A stretch of 64,000 nt of DNA from Nesterenkonia sp. (GCF_029265375.1 NZ_JAJUJJ010000002.1:62001-126000); one strand, 5' to 3'. Counted from the first letter of the stretch, positions 35,433 through 44,471 are shown. Made by a program: numbers and translations. Notes: a model not told the origin generated them from the letters alone.

Positions 35433-36392
35433 TCACCGGGGGCTGTGCGCGGGCGGACGGAGCAGATAGAAGCCCTCGGCGGTGAGTCCGGCCACCGTCC
35501 ACCCTGCGGCCATCAGCGGGTGCATGGCCTCTCGCAGCGCGGTGCGCCACTGCGCGGCAGTCTTCGGAGCGGCGGACCGCAGGGCCTCCACGTCCTCCGG
35601 GATCTGCAGCAGCACGTCTGTCCCTGCGGCTTCGGCGGCGGCCAGAGCATCGTCGCTCACCGGCCGGGGCTGGTGGTCCTCGCCGACGTGCAGCAGCACA
35701 GCTTCTTCGCCGGTGGCGGCGGCCGGCTCAGGCACCTCGGGATACTGGCGGTCCAGATGCCAGCGGATCAGCGCGCGGTCGCTGCCTTGGCCGGCGTTGA
35801 TCCCGTCTCGCATCTGCCCGTAGAACTCAGGCAGGTACTCGGCCAGCTGCGCGCCGAGTCGGGTCAGGTTGAACCGCGCGTTGCGGGCGATCAGCGGGTC
35901 GAAGGTCCACTCCATGGTGTGCACCCCGTGGTGGAGGCACCAGGCACGCTGGTGGAGCTTCATCGCCGCGCCGATTCCGCGGCGCATCGCGGCCGGGGCC
36001 ACCCCGGCGATGTGGGAGTGCATCAGTCCTGCGGACGGCGGCCCGAAGAACCCGATGGTGACTCCGACCAGGTCGCCGCGGTCCCAGGCTCCGGCCACAT
36101 AGGATCCGGCATGCTCCATGGCGGTCAGCAGGCCCGGCTGCATCACGGACTCGCCATCGCCGTCGGGATTCCAGATGGCATCCAGTAGATCTGCGGCCGC
36201 GGTGTGCTCCTCCAGGGTGGTCAGCTGCCGGACCTGGACTTGGGAGGCCTCGGCGGCCCGGCGGGCCTGCTGCTCGGCCTGCTGGATGATCTCAGGGCGG
36301 AGGGCCCCGGCGGCGGGTGGTCGGTGTGCTGCCGGCGTCGGGCTCCCCGGGGAGGAGGTGGCGACGGAGTGCGGTGAGGCGGAGTGTGTCAC
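35433..36392 (-). CDS. COG3375-type acyltransferase (GNAT fold), likely succinylates D-amino acids
   Basis: 319 residues. Central GNAT segment: AAAMRRGIGAAMKLHQRAWC and MEWTFDPLIARNARFNLTRL, with MHSHIAGVAPAAMRRGIG as the acyl-CoA-binding loop. Members of this predicted acetyltransferase group are genome neighbours of N-succinylamino-acid racemases and use succinyl-CoA to acylate D-amino acids. It sits 9 bp after the racemase gene and is in the same operon as an M20 deacylase, matching that pathway. Length and domain order are usual for the group; activity is inferred. Confidence 0.82.
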   Translation of the reverse strand: MTHSASPHSVATSSPGSPTPAAHRPPAAGALRPEIIQQAEQQARRAAEASQVQVRQLTTLEEHTAAADLLDAIWNPDGDGESVMQPGLLTAMEHAGSYVAGAWDRGDLVGVTIGFFGPPSAGLMHSHIAGVAPAAMRRGIGAAMKLHQRAWCLHHGVHTMEWTFDPLIARNARFNLTRLGAQLAEYLPEFYGQMRDGINAGQGSDRALIRWHLDRQYPEVPEPAAATGEEAVLLHVGEDHQPRPVSDDALAAAEAAGTDVLLQIPEDVEALRSAAPKTAAQWRTALREAMHPLMAAGWTVAGLTAEGFYLLRPPAHSPR

Positions 36393-36401
36393 GGCAGGTC
36401 C

Positions 36402-37547
36402 TCAAGCAGCGGTGAGGTCGTAGGTTCTTGTCTCAGTGGTGTGGGCATCCAGGCGTTCTTCGACGACGTCGTATCCCAGTCCGGGTGCGGTGGGCACCTC
36501 GATGACGCCGCGGTCCATCACCACTTCCGGCTCGATGATGTCTTCGGCCCAGTAGCGGGCTGAGGGCGCGGTGTCGCCGGGCAGGGTGAAGCCGGCCAGA
36601 GACGCGATGGCCACATTGTGCGCCCGTCCGATGCCGGTCTCCAGCATCCCGCCGCACCAGGCGTCCAGTCCGTGCTGGCGGCACAGCGCCTCAATGTCCT
36701 GGGATTCGGCGATGCCGCCGACGCGGCCGATCTTGATGTTGATGATCTTCCCGGAGCCCAGTTCGATGGCTTTGCGCGCGTCCTCGGCGGAGTGGATCGA
36801 CTCGTCCAGGCAGATGGGGGTGCGGATCTGGGCCTGCAGGTGCCGGTGGTCAACGATGTCGTCATGGGCCAGCGGCTGCTCGATCATCATCAGATCCAGC
36901 TCATCCAGGGACCGGAAGAGGTCGACGTCGGCGAGTGTGTAGGCCGAGTTGGCATCGGCCATGATGGGGGTGTCGGGGAACTCGCGGCGCACTGCGCGCA
37001 GCATCTGAAGGTCCCGTCCGGGGGCGATCTTGATCTTGATCCGCCGGTAGCCGGCGTCCACTGCGGCACCGACGGCGGAGACCAGCTCGGCGTCGGTGTC
37101 TTTGATCCCGATGCTCAGTCCCACCTCTATGTGGCTGCGGGTGCCACCGTAGGCTTCGGCCAGGCTGATGCCTTGGTGCTTGGCCCACAGATCCCAGACC
37201 GCACCTTCGAGGGCGGATTTGGCCATCGAGTTGCGTTTGACCGGTGCCAGGATCTGGCGGATGAGCTGGGGGTGGTCGATCTCCACCACCCCGGGGGTGC
37301 CGGCTGCGGCGCCGTGGCTGCGCAGCATGGGGATGAGGTACTCCTCGAGGACCACCTGGCAGGTGGCGGTGGCCTCCTCGGAGTACAGGGGCGCGCCCAT
37401 GGCCACGCATTCGCCGTATCCGGTGCGCTCGGAGGAGTGGGCTTCCACGATGAGCAGGTCCCGGTGGGTCTGGGTGCCGAAGCTGGTGGTGAAGGGCGTG
37501 AGCATCTCCATCTGCACGCGCCGCACTGTGAGGGACTCGATCCGCAT
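36402..37547 (-). CDS. N-succinylamino-acid racemase / o-succinylbenzoate synthase-like enolase-superfamily enzyme
   Basis: 381 residues from ATG 37547 (GTG 37556 also possible). MLE-subgroup residues are complete: KxK in RRIKIKIAP (~K172/K174), metal ligands in MADANSAY (~D199), MMIEQPL (~E224) and CLDES (~D249), and the opposite-face Lys in NIKIGRVGG (~K273). It could make o-succinylbenzoate (MenC) or racemise N-succinyl amino acids; no other menaquinone genes are present, while the acyltransferase and deacylase around it favour the racemase. Middle of the operon. Confidence 0.9.
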   Translation of the reverse strand: MRIESLTVRRVQMEMLTPFTTSFGTQTHRDLLIVEAHSSERTGYGECVAMGAPLYSEEATATCQVVLEEYLIPMLRSHGAAAGTPGVVEIDHPQLIRQILAPVKRNSMAKSALEGAVWDLWAKHQGISLAEAYGGTRSHIEVGLSIGIKDTDAELVSAVGAAVDAGYRRIKIKIAPGRDLQMLRAVRREFPDTPIMADANSAYTLADVDLFRSLDELDLMMIEQPLAHDDIVDHRHLQAQIRTPICLDESIHSAEDARKAIELGSGKIINIKIGRVGGIAESQDIEALCRQHGLDAWCGGMLETGIGRAHNVAIASLAGFTLPGDTAPSARYWAEDIIEPEVVMDRGVIEVPTAPGLGYDVVEERLDAHTTETRTYDLTAA

Positions 37548-37648
37548 AGCTGCCACTGTAGTCGCTGGCCGGCGGGAGCACTGGGCAGGAGGTCAGTGGA
37601 CCGGCCTGAGGCTGCGGGGCCCGGGTGCGGCGGTGACGGCGGGCCCGC

Positions 37649-38764
37649 TCACTGAAGGTCTGGGTTGATCTGGATGAGGGCGCGCCCGAGGATCTTGCGC
37701 TGATCCAGCAGCTGGTAGGCCTGGGCGATCTGGTCGAAGCTGAACCGTTGGGTGATCAGCCGGTCCAGGTCTATCCGGCCCTCTGCTGCCCAGCGGATCA
37801 CCTCCGGCATTGCGGCGGAGGCGGGGGCGCCGAAGGAGCCGAGGATACGCAGCTTGCGGCGGACGACTTTGGTGATGTCCACGTCCATGGTCTGGCCGGC
37901 TGGGGCGATGCCAGCGAGCACCGCCCGGCCGCCGTCGTCGAGCAGATCCACCGCCAGCTTCACAGTGGGCACCGAACCCAAGGCCTCGAAGGCTGCATCC
38001 ACACCGTGGCCCAGCAGTGCGGTGACAGCTTCCACCGGGTCGGTGTGCGAGGAGTTGATCACATCGGTGGCGCCCAGCTGGCTGGCCAGGGCGAGCTTGT
38101 CGTCGTCGATATCGACGGCGATGACCCGTTCAGCACCGGCGGCGCGGGCCAGATGGATGATGCTCAGGCCCACTCCCCCGGCGGCGATCACAGCCACCGA
38201 CTCACCGGGCTGGAGATCCGCCACGATGCGCACTGCGCCGTAGCCGGTGAACAGGCTGCAGCCCAGCACGGCGGCCTCCTGAAGGGGCACCTGCTCAGGG
38301 AGCGGGAAGACCGCGCCGGCCGGCACCACACACTGGGCGGCGTGCCCGGCCATGGAGTACATGGCGATCGGCTCGTCCCCGCGGGCCAGCCGGGTGGTGC
38401 CGTCGTAGAGCTGTCCGCGCAGCCGGTTGCGCTGGAAGAAGACCTCGCAGAGGTCCTCGAGTCCCAGCTGGCAGTGCCGGCAGCTGCCGCAGGGCATGAT
38501 GAAGCTGCAGGCCACCCGGTCCCCGGGTGCCACATGGTTCACGCCGGCGCCGACCTGGCGCACCACTCCGGAGACCTCATGACCGAGCACCGCCGGCTTC
38601 GGGAAGGCCACTTCATCCTTGATCACATGCAGGTCCGTGTGGCAGACCCCGCAGGCGGCGACCTCCACCAGGACCTCGCCGTCCTGCGGATCGCTGAGCG
38701 TCAGGGTCTGGCGGTGCGGGGACTGGCGGGCCTGCTCCAGCACGAAGGCGGGAATCTCAGGCAT
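37649..38764 (-). CDS. Zinc-dependent alcohol dehydrogenase
   Basis: 371 residues of the medium-chain family. Catalytic zinc ligands in CGVCHTDLHVIKDE and the LGHE motif; four structural-zinc cysteines in CGSCRHCQLGLEDLC; NAD-binding VIAAGGVGLSIIHLARAAG. Both zinc sites are intact, so it should oxidise an alcohol or reduce an aldehyde with NAD(P). Its place between the M20 deacylase and the racemase is not explained by the amino-acid pathway; it may serve a side substrate. Gap of 92 bp to the racemase. Confidence 0.9.
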   Translation of the reverse strand: MPEIPAFVLEQARQSPHRQTLTLSDPQDGEVLVEVAACGVCHTDLHVIKDEVAFPKPAVLGHEVSGVVRQVGAGVNHVAPGDRVACSFIMPCGSCRHCQLGLEDLCEVFFQRNRLRGQLYDGTTRLARGDEPIAMYSMAGHAAQCVVPAGAVFPLPEQVPLQEAAVLGCSLFTGYGAVRIVADLQPGESVAVIAAGGVGLSIIHLARAAGAERVIAVDIDDDKLALASQLGATDVINSSHTDPVEAVTALLGHGVDAAFEALGSVPTVKLAVDLLDDGGRAVLAGIAPAGQTMDVDITKVVRRKLRILGSFGAPASAAMPEVIRWAAEGRIDLDRLITQRFSFDQIAQAYQLLDQRKILGRALIQINPDLQ

Positions 38765-38889
38765 CGGCGACCTCCTCGTCAGGTGATGCGCATCACAGTG
38801 CTGCTCACCTCACCTTAGAGCTGCGCCTGGGCGCCGACAAGACGGCCGCTGAGCCACTATGACCCTGCGGGTTCTCCGCTGCGCAGTCA

Positions 38890-40035
38890 CTACAGGTGGG
38901 CGTCGATGAGTCCGGCCAGCAGGGCGGTCCGCGGGGCGATGTACTCCACCAGGGTGTGCTCATGCTCTGCGTGGGGTCCGCCTCCGCAGGCCCCCATCCC
39001 GTCCAGGGTTGGGACACCGAGAGCCGCGGTGAAATTGCCGTCGGAGGCGCCGCCGACCTCGGCGCCGTGCAGCTCCCCGATGCCCAGTTCGGCAGCGATC
39101 TGCTGGGCCTGGGCGAAGAGCGGTTCTGCGGCAGAGCGCTCCATAGGTGGCCTGTTGATCCCGCCGGTGACCTCCACCTCGGCCCCCTCCAGGGGGGCGG
39201 CCAGCGCACGGATTTCCCGGTCGACCCGCTGCTGCTCGGCCACGGTGGCTGCGCGGGCATCTACGGCCACCTGGGCTCGGTCGGGGACCGTGTTGGTGGT
39301 GGCGCCGGCGCTGATCACGGTCGGCACCACCGTGGTGCCCAGCTCCGGAGAGCCGAGGCCCTCGATCTGGGGCAGCAGCAGACCCAGTGCCAGGCCGGCA
39401 TTGATGCCCTTCTCCGGTTCCAGGCCGGCATGAGCGGCGCGCCCGTGGACGATCACCTCGTACATGGAGGTGCCCTTGCGGGCGACCTTCAGGGAGGTCT
39501 CTAGGGCGCCTTCCATCACAAAGACGGCGTGGGCCTGGGCGGCCTCGTCCTCCATCAGCTTCCGAGAGGTCACCGAGCCGAGCTCCTCATCGCCGGTGAC
39601 CACAATGCTCAAACCCTCCAGGCTGTGGCCGGCCTGCTGCAGCAGCGAGGCGGCGTGCAGCGACATGGCCACTCCGGTGAGCATGTCAAAGACCCCAGGA
39701 CCGCGCAGCACGCCGTCCTGGTTGCTGAACGGCTTGCGCGCCAGGGTGCCGATCGGCCAGACCGTGTCCTGGTGGTTGATCAGCATCACTTTCGGCGATT
39801 GCGCACCGAAGCGCAGCCGCAGGTGGGTCACCCCGTCGATGACGATGCTCTCCGGTGCGGCACCCAGGCGCTCGGCGGCAAGTGCGGCCACCTCGGCGGC
39901 TCCGCGGGCCACGGCCTGCAGGTCCTCGGAGGGCGATTCCACCTCCACCAAGCGCTGGATGTCGCCGATGATCTGAGGCAGCCGTGCCTCGGCGGCGGCG
40001 AGCAGGTCGGTGCGGTCCAGAGGGGAAGAAGTCAT
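38890..40035 (-). CDS. M20-family metallopeptidase, candidate N-acyl amino acid deacylase
   Basis: 381 residues, like glutamate carboxypeptidase. Metal and catalytic motifs: INHQDTVWP (His, catalytic Asp), GPGVFDMLTG (bridging Asp), VVTGDEELGS (catalytic Glu pair) and GPHAEHEHT (last His). A dimerisation domain lies between (~190-290). In racemase operons such enzymes remove succinate from N-succinyl-L-amino acids. It is the first gene of the operon on the minus strand. It begins just after a strong inverted repeat at 40101-40145. Confidence 0.87.
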   Translation of the reverse strand: MTSSPLDRTDLLAAAEARLPQIIGDIQRLVEVESPSEDLQAVARGAAEVAALAAERLGAAPESIVIDGVTHLRLRFGAQSPKVMLINHQDTVWPIGTLARKPFSNQDGVLRGPGVFDMLTGVAMSLHAASLLQQAGHSLEGLSIVVTGDEELGSVTSRKLMEDEAAQAHAVFVMEGALETSLKVARKGTSMYEVIVHGRAAHAGLEPEKGINAGLALGLLLPQIEGLGSPELGTTVVPTVISAGATTNTVPDRAQVAVDARAATVAEQQRVDREIRALAAPLEGAEVEVTGGINRPPMERSAAEPLFAQAQQIAAELGIGELHGAEVGGASDGNFTAALGVPTLDGMGACGGGPHAEHEHTLVEYIAPRTALLAGLIDAHL

Positions 40036-40100
40036 GACGGCCAGCCTACCGGCCGTCCCACCGCCTCAGCCCACCGCCCAACCCTCCGCATAGCGTGTCG

Positions 40101-40145
40101 GAAGGGCCCAAACTCATGCCCAGAACCTGCGTGTTTGGGCCCTTC
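40101..40145. terminator. Strong 13-bp inverted repeat after the malonate operon
   Basis: GAAGGGCCCAAAC (40101-40113) and GTTTGGGCCCTTC (40133-40145) pair without mismatch around a 19-nt loop. It lies between the stop of the MadM gene and the start of the M20 gene, so it probably terminates the malonate operon on the minus strand. No U-run on either side, so a Rho-independent mechanism is uncertain. Confidence 0.65.
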
Positions 40146-40183
40146 TGGCACGTTCTTTGCTTCGACCGGCGCAGGTGTTTCGC

Positions 40184-40948
40184 TCATGCGCCGAAGAGGA
40201 AGCGCAACGCAAAGTAGAAGACGCTGGGGCCCAGTAGGCAACCGAGACCTGTGTAGAAGGTGGCGGTCATCGCTCCGTAGGGCACCAGTCGCTTGTCGGT
40301 GGCGGCCAATCCTCCGGCCACCCCGGAGGTGGTGCCCATCAGCCCGCCGTATGCCATAGCTGACTTCGGATTGTTCAATCCAATCACCGAAGCGATCATG
40401 GGGGTGCCCACCATGACGACCACCGATTTCACCAGGCCAGCGGCGACGGAAAGAGCGATCACCTCCGAACTGGCCCCCACGGCGGTTCCTGTCACTGGGC
40501 CCACGATGTAGGTGGCGGCCCCTGCTCCCACCGTGGCCATAGACTCCGGGTCCGTGTAGCCGAAGGCAGCGGCCACCAGCGCGCCGGCGACGAAGGAGAC
40601 GAAGACTCCCAGAATCAGGGAAAGGCCGCCGGCCAACCCGGCCTTTTTGATCTCTTGCAGGTCTACGCCGTATGCGGTGGCCACAATAGCGAAGTCGCGC
40701 AGCATAGCTCCGCCCATCAGTCCCAGGCCGCTGAAGATCGCGATATCGGCCAGCCCCGCTTCTCCGCCGGTCTGCACACCTCCGATGTAGGCCAATACCA
40801 GCCCCAGCATGATGGCGATGGCCGAGCCCTGCAGCCTTCCGCGGGTGAGTGTCTTGGAGAGCCAGCCGGAGACCATCATCAGGGCTCCGACAATCACGAA
40901 GGCGAACAGCAGGCCGTTGCGCTCGAGCACATCTGCGACGAGTTCCAT
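40184..40948 (-). CDS. madM: Malonate transporter subunit MadM
   Basis: 254 residues with about eight membrane helices, including GLGLMGGAMLRDFAIVATAY and ATVGAGAATYIVGPVTGTAV. It is the larger half of the two-part Na+/malonate importer. It starts one nucleotide after the madL stop. With MatA-MatB activity encoded next door, malonate import is well supported by context. Confidence 0.87.
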   Translation of the reverse strand: MELVADVLERNGLLFAFVIVGALMMVSGWLSKTLTRGRLQGSAIAIMLGLVLAYIGGVQTGGEAGLADIAIFSGLGLMGGAMLRDFAIVATAYGVDLQEIKKAGLAGGLSLILGVFVSFVAGALVAAAFGYTDPESMATVGAGAATYIVGPVTGTAVGASSEVIALSVAAGLVKSVVVMVGTPMIASVIGLNNPKSAMAYGGLMGTTSGVAGGLAATDKRLVPYGAMTATFYTGLGCLLGPSVFYFALRFLFGA

Positions 40949-40949
40949 C

Positions 40950-41351
40950 TCAGGCCTCCATCTTCTCTTCGTCGGTCATCGGAGGCAGCGGCTCAGCGCG
41001 GCCGCCGATACGAGATAGCGCCGGTACCAGAGCGGCTCCGCAGGCCAGGGCAGTGAGACCCGCCAGAATCGCCATCGGTCCGCCGTCCAGTGCCTCGGCT
41101 ACGTTCTGCGTACTGGCCATGGCGATGACAATCGGGATGTACAGTGCGCTCCAGAACAGCACACCCTGCTCAGTGGACTTGGGGAACAGTCCCTTCTTGC
41201 GCAGCCATGCGGTGGCGAGCACTAGCATGATCATGGCGAAGCCCACGCCGCCGACATTGGCGTCGACCCCCACGGCTACGCCGATCAGGTCGCCGATGAT
41301 CATTCCTACCAGCATGCACAGCGCCAGGGCTGCGACTCCATAGAGCACCAT
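40950..41351 (-). CDS. madL: Malonate transporter subunit MadL
   Basis: 133 residues, about four membrane helices: LYGVAALALCMLVGMIIGDL, IGVAVGVDANVGGVGFAMIM and SALYIPIVIAMASTQNVAEA. Length and the GDLIGVAVGVDANVGGVG motif match MadL. It follows the decarboxylase/synthetase gene by 26 bp and abuts madM, making a single matAB-madL-madM transcript. Confidence 0.87.
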   Translation of the reverse strand: MVLYGVAALALCMLVGMIIGDLIGVAVGVDANVGGVGFAMIMLVLATAWLRKKGLFPKSTEQGVLFWSALYIPIVIAMASTQNVAEALDGGPMAILAGLTALACGAALVPALSRIGGRAEPLPPMTDEEKMEA

Positions 41352-41377
41352 CAGTTCTCTCCTTGCTTGTTGCGCCT

Positions 41378-44317
41378 TCAGGCGTTGGCGGCTTCAAAGA
41401 TGTCTGCGTACTGTCGGCGCAGCTCGGCCTTCTGAACTTTGCCCATCACATTGCGGGGCAGAGCCTGAACTATCCGTACGGCGCGGGGCTGCTTGAACCG
41501 GGCCAGATCCCCGGAGATGAACTGCAGGATTTCCTCCGGATCCAGCTGTGCCTCCGGCGCGGGGACGACGACGGCGACCACTGCCTCGCCGAGATCCGAG
41601 TGGGGAACTCCGATGACGGCTGATTCGAGCACCGCTGGGTGGGCGTCGATCCGCTCCTCTACTTCTTTGGGGTAGACGTTGTATCCCCCGGAGATGACCA
41701 GGTCCTTATCGCGCCCGACGATGCACAGGTAGCCGTCCTCGTCGATGCGGCCCAAGTCCCCCGTAATGAAGAAGCCGTCCGGTCGGAACTCCTCGGCGGT
41801 CTTTTCCGGCATCCCCCAGTAGCCGGAGAAGACGTTGGGGCCGCGCACCTCCACCAGTCCCACCTCCCCGTCCGCAACCGGGTCGGCGGTTTCACGGTCC
41901 ACCACCCGGACCTCCACGCCCGGGAAGGGCTTGCCCACCGTGCCTGGTTTGCGCGGCCCTCCGGAGTAGGGGTTGGTGGTGTTCATACCGGTCTCGGTCA
42001 TGCCGTAGCGTTCCAGAATGGCGTGTCCGGTGCGTTCGTAGAAGGCCTGGTGGTCGCTGGCCAGCAGAGGCGCGGAGCCGGAGACGAATAACCGCATCTG
42101 GGCACAGGCTTCCTTGGTGAGCCGCTCATTCTTCAGCAGTCGGGTGTAGAAGGTGGGAACCCCCATCAGCACGGTGGCCTCCGGCAGCAGGTCGATGATG
42201 GCCTCGGCGTCGAAGCCGGGGAGGTAGTGCATTGAGGCCCCGGCGGCCAATGTCATATTGGCCGCCACGAACAGTCCGTGGATGTGGAAGATCGGTAATG
42301 CGTGGATCAGCCGGTCGGCTTCGGTGTACTGCCAGGTCTCCAGCAGTGCTTCGCAGTTGGAGGCGAGGTTGCGATGGGTGAGCATGGCCCCCTTGGATCG
42401 CCCCGTGGTTCCCGAGGTGTACAGGATGGAGGCCAGGTCGTCAGGTTCGGCACTGTGGATCTCGGTGCTCGCCTCAGTGGCACGCAGCAGTGTTCCGTCC
42501 GAGTCGGTGCCGAGGGTCTCGACCACTACCGAGCGCTGATCGTGATCGGATGCTGCTGCAGGGGAGCACACCAGCACCTTCGGCTGGGCGTCCTGGATGA
42601 AGTAGTCCACCTCCGTTCCGGTGTAGGCGGTGTTCAGCGGCAGGAAGACTCCGCCGATCTGCAAGGTGGCCAGGTACAAAGCGATGGCCTCGGGAGACTT
42701 CTCCACCTGCATCGCCACCCGGTCCCCTGGCCGGACTCCGTCCTCACGCAGAGCTGCGGCTATCCGCTGAGCGGTGTGCAGGGTTTCGGCGTACGTGATC
42801 CTTCTTGCGTCTGGCAGCAGGAAAAGCTCCTTGTCCGGGTGAGCTTGTGCCTGCGCAAAGAACTGCTGGTAGATGGTGGTGAAGGGTTTGGACATCGGCG
42901 GGTTTCCTCTCATAGTGATGTGCTCCTCGGGCGCCGGTGAACAGCTCAGCAGCTGGTAGAGCTGGGGGCCCAGGGCTACTGCACGATGACGGACGAACTC
43001 CTCATGGCGGCGCTCCAGGACCTCCGGCTCGTAGCGGTAATTGATCATCGCCGAGTAGGACTGTTCCCAGGCGCGGGGCGAGGGGTCAGCGGGCCAGTTG
43101 AGCTGCCAGGCGGAGGCTCCGTTGCCCACATGGAACCGCGCCACCGGGTCCACCGGTCGGCCGTCTGCCCGACGAGTGTGGGCGATGTAGCGGGCCAGCA
43201 CGGCGAAGAGGTCTTCGCGCAGCGGCTGCAGTGCGGCGCGCAGACGGGCGGGAGGATCCTGCAGCAGCTTCTCCCGCTCTGCGGCATCCTTCGGGTCCTT
43301 CAGTGCGCCGTCCAGTGTGGTCAGCCGTTGCCGCAGCTGCTCCCAGTCGGAGTCACCGGCGGCCTGCCGACGCTGGGCCTGGTCCTCGAACCAGCTGCGG
43401 AAGCCCGGAATGGGGGAAAGTGTTACAAAGGTCTCTAAGTGCGGCAGCTGCTCACCCACGGAGTCGATGACCTGTTTGATGAGCAGGTTCCCGAAGGAGA
43501 CACCGGCCAGCCCGTCCAACGCGTTGTTGATGGAGTACAGGGCCGCAGTCGTCGCGCGGGCGGGGTTGACGCTGGTCCCGGCGCGCAGCAGGGGGCTGAT
43601 GTGGGTGGGGATCCCTTTCAGCAGGGCCGCTTCTACGAAGATCAGCGGCAGCTCACCGGTGGCGGGGTGGAAGAACGCGTAGATGCGTCGATCCTTGGGC
43701 TGCAGACGGCGGCGCAGCTCATCCCGGCCGGCCATGGGATGGACCTTTTCGTAGCGGAGCAGGTTCTCCAGCAGTTCGCGTGGAGAGTCCCAGGTAATCT
43801 CCTCCATACGCAGGAAGCCGCGGTTGAACCAGGAGGTCAGCAGGTGGTGGAAATCCTGATCCAACGGTTTCAGCTGCGAGTCGGAGCGCATCAGCCGGCG
43901 CAGGTCCGCACGCATATCCACGAGGGCGCGGGTGGCGCCTGGGGCATGGTTGATCCGCCGCAGCAGCTGTTGCCGGGCTGGCTCCACCACAGTGAACAGT
44001 TCTGCCAGCTCCTGGTGGCCGCGGCTCTCCTCCCAACGGTGGTACGCCTGCTGCAGTGCGGCGGCATCGACCCCGTAGGTGTCCAGGATGTAATGAAAGA
44101 ACTCTGCCTTCTCGGAATCCTCCAGCTGGCTGTAGGCGCTGAGTGCCCGGCTGGCCACGGCTCGGATGGAGGCCTCGCCGATGTCACTGGTGAGGACCTG
44201 GCAGGCCGCGCGCAGCTGCTCAGCGGGCGGCGCCTCCGGCTGCGGTTCTGATTCACCGCGGCGGCCGCTGAGAACTCGAAAGAGATCACCCAGCAGCCAG
44301 CCCTCGCCACGTGCCAT
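41378..44317 (-). CDS. Fused malonyl-CoA decarboxylase / malonyl-CoA synthetase
   Basis: 979 residues from ATG 44317 (AGGAGG 5-10 nt upstream). N-terminal ~1-460 is malonyl-CoA decarboxylase: SINNALDGLAGVSFGNLLIK, VARFHVGNGASAWQLNWP (conserved His/Asn). C-terminal ~472-979 is a MatB acyl-CoA ligase: ILYTSGTTGRSKGAMLTH (AMP motif), GYLCIVGRDKDLVISGGYN, NVMGKVQKAE (catalytic Lys). The two usually are separate genes matA and matB. The reading frame is continuous through the joint near 42895, where a GAGGA site and ATG remain. Reaction sequence: malonate to malonyl-CoA to acetyl-CoA plus CO2. Regulated, presumably, by the divergent GntR. Confidence 0.92.
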   Translation of the reverse strand: MARGEGWLLGDLFRVLSGRRGESEPQPEAPPAEQLRAACQVLTSDIGEASIRAVASRALSAYSQLEDSEKAEFFHYILDTYGVDAAALQQAYHRWEESRGHQELAELFTVVEPARQQLLRRINHAPGATRALVDMRADLRRLMRSDSQLKPLDQDFHHLLTSWFNRGFLRMEEITWDSPRELLENLLRYEKVHPMAGRDELRRRLQPKDRRIYAFFHPATGELPLIFVEAALLKGIPTHISPLLRAGTSVNPARATTAALYSINNALDGLAGVSFGNLLIKQVIDSVGEQLPHLETFVTLSPIPGFRSWFEDQAQRRQAAGDSDWEQLRQRLTTLDGALKDPKDAAEREKLLQDPPARLRAALQPLREDLFAVLARYIAHTRRADGRPVDPVARFHVGNGASAWQLNWPADPSPRAWEQSYSAMINYRYEPEVLERRHEEFVRHRAVALGPQLYQLLSCSPAPEEHITMRGNPPMSKPFTTIYQQFFAQAQAHPDKELFLLPDARRITYAETLHTAQRIAAALREDGVRPGDRVAMQVEKSPEAIALYLATLQIGGVFLPLNTAYTGTEVDYFIQDAQPKVLVCSPAAASDHDQRSVVVETLGTDSDGTLLRATEASTEIHSAEPDDLASILYTSGTTGRSKGAMLTHRNLASNCEALLETWQYTEADRLIHALPIFHIHGLFVAANMTLAAGASMHYLPGFDAEAIIDLLPEATVLMGVPTFYTRLLKNERLTKEACAQMRLFVSGSAPLLASDHQAFYERTGHAILERYGMTETGMNTTNPYSGGPRKPGTVGKPFPGVEVRVVDRETADPVADGEVGLVEVRGPNVFSGYWGMPEKTAEEFRPDGFFITGDLGRIDEDGYLCIVGRDKDLVISGGYNVYPKEVEERIDAHPAVLESAVIGVPHSDLGEAVVAVVVPAPEAQLDPEEILQFISGDLARFKQPRAVRIVQALPRNVMGKVQKAELRRQYADIFEAANA
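42895..42910 (-). promoter_or_regulatory. Internal ribosome site and start inside the matA-matB fusion
   Basis: AGAGGA at 42910-42905 is 9 nt before ATG 42895, which begins the MatB domain (MSKPFTTIYQQ) in the same frame as the decarboxylase domain. No stop codon separates the two domains. Either a relic of two former genes or a real second start yielding free MatB. Confidence 0.5.
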
Positions 44318-44349
44318 CAGACCTCCTCGATCAATGCATCCAATCAGTA

Positions 44350-44367
44350 CTGTGATGTATATAACAG
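44350..44367. promoter_or_regulatory. GntR/MatR-type operator candidate
   Basis: CTGTGATGTATATAACAG, imperfect palindrome with CTGT/ACAG outer arms, in the 154-bp AT-rich gap between matAB and its divergent FCD-GntR regulator. MatR operators elsewhere are short TGTATACA-type palindromes; this is similar in style, not identical. Confidence 0.45.
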
Positions 44368-44471
44368 CCAGCATAAGGTATAGATGTGATTCGCGCCACA
44401 GGAGCAGACGCGGCAGAGATCGGACCCCCTCTGCCGGCGACTGGCGCGGTCGATAAGCTCACAGGGAAGAG

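Noticed and set aside
36402..37547. menC (o-succinylbenzoate synthase) as the firm name
   Set aside because: The enolase motifs do not separate the two activities, no other men genes are present, and the acyltransferase and deacylase neighbours favour racemisation.
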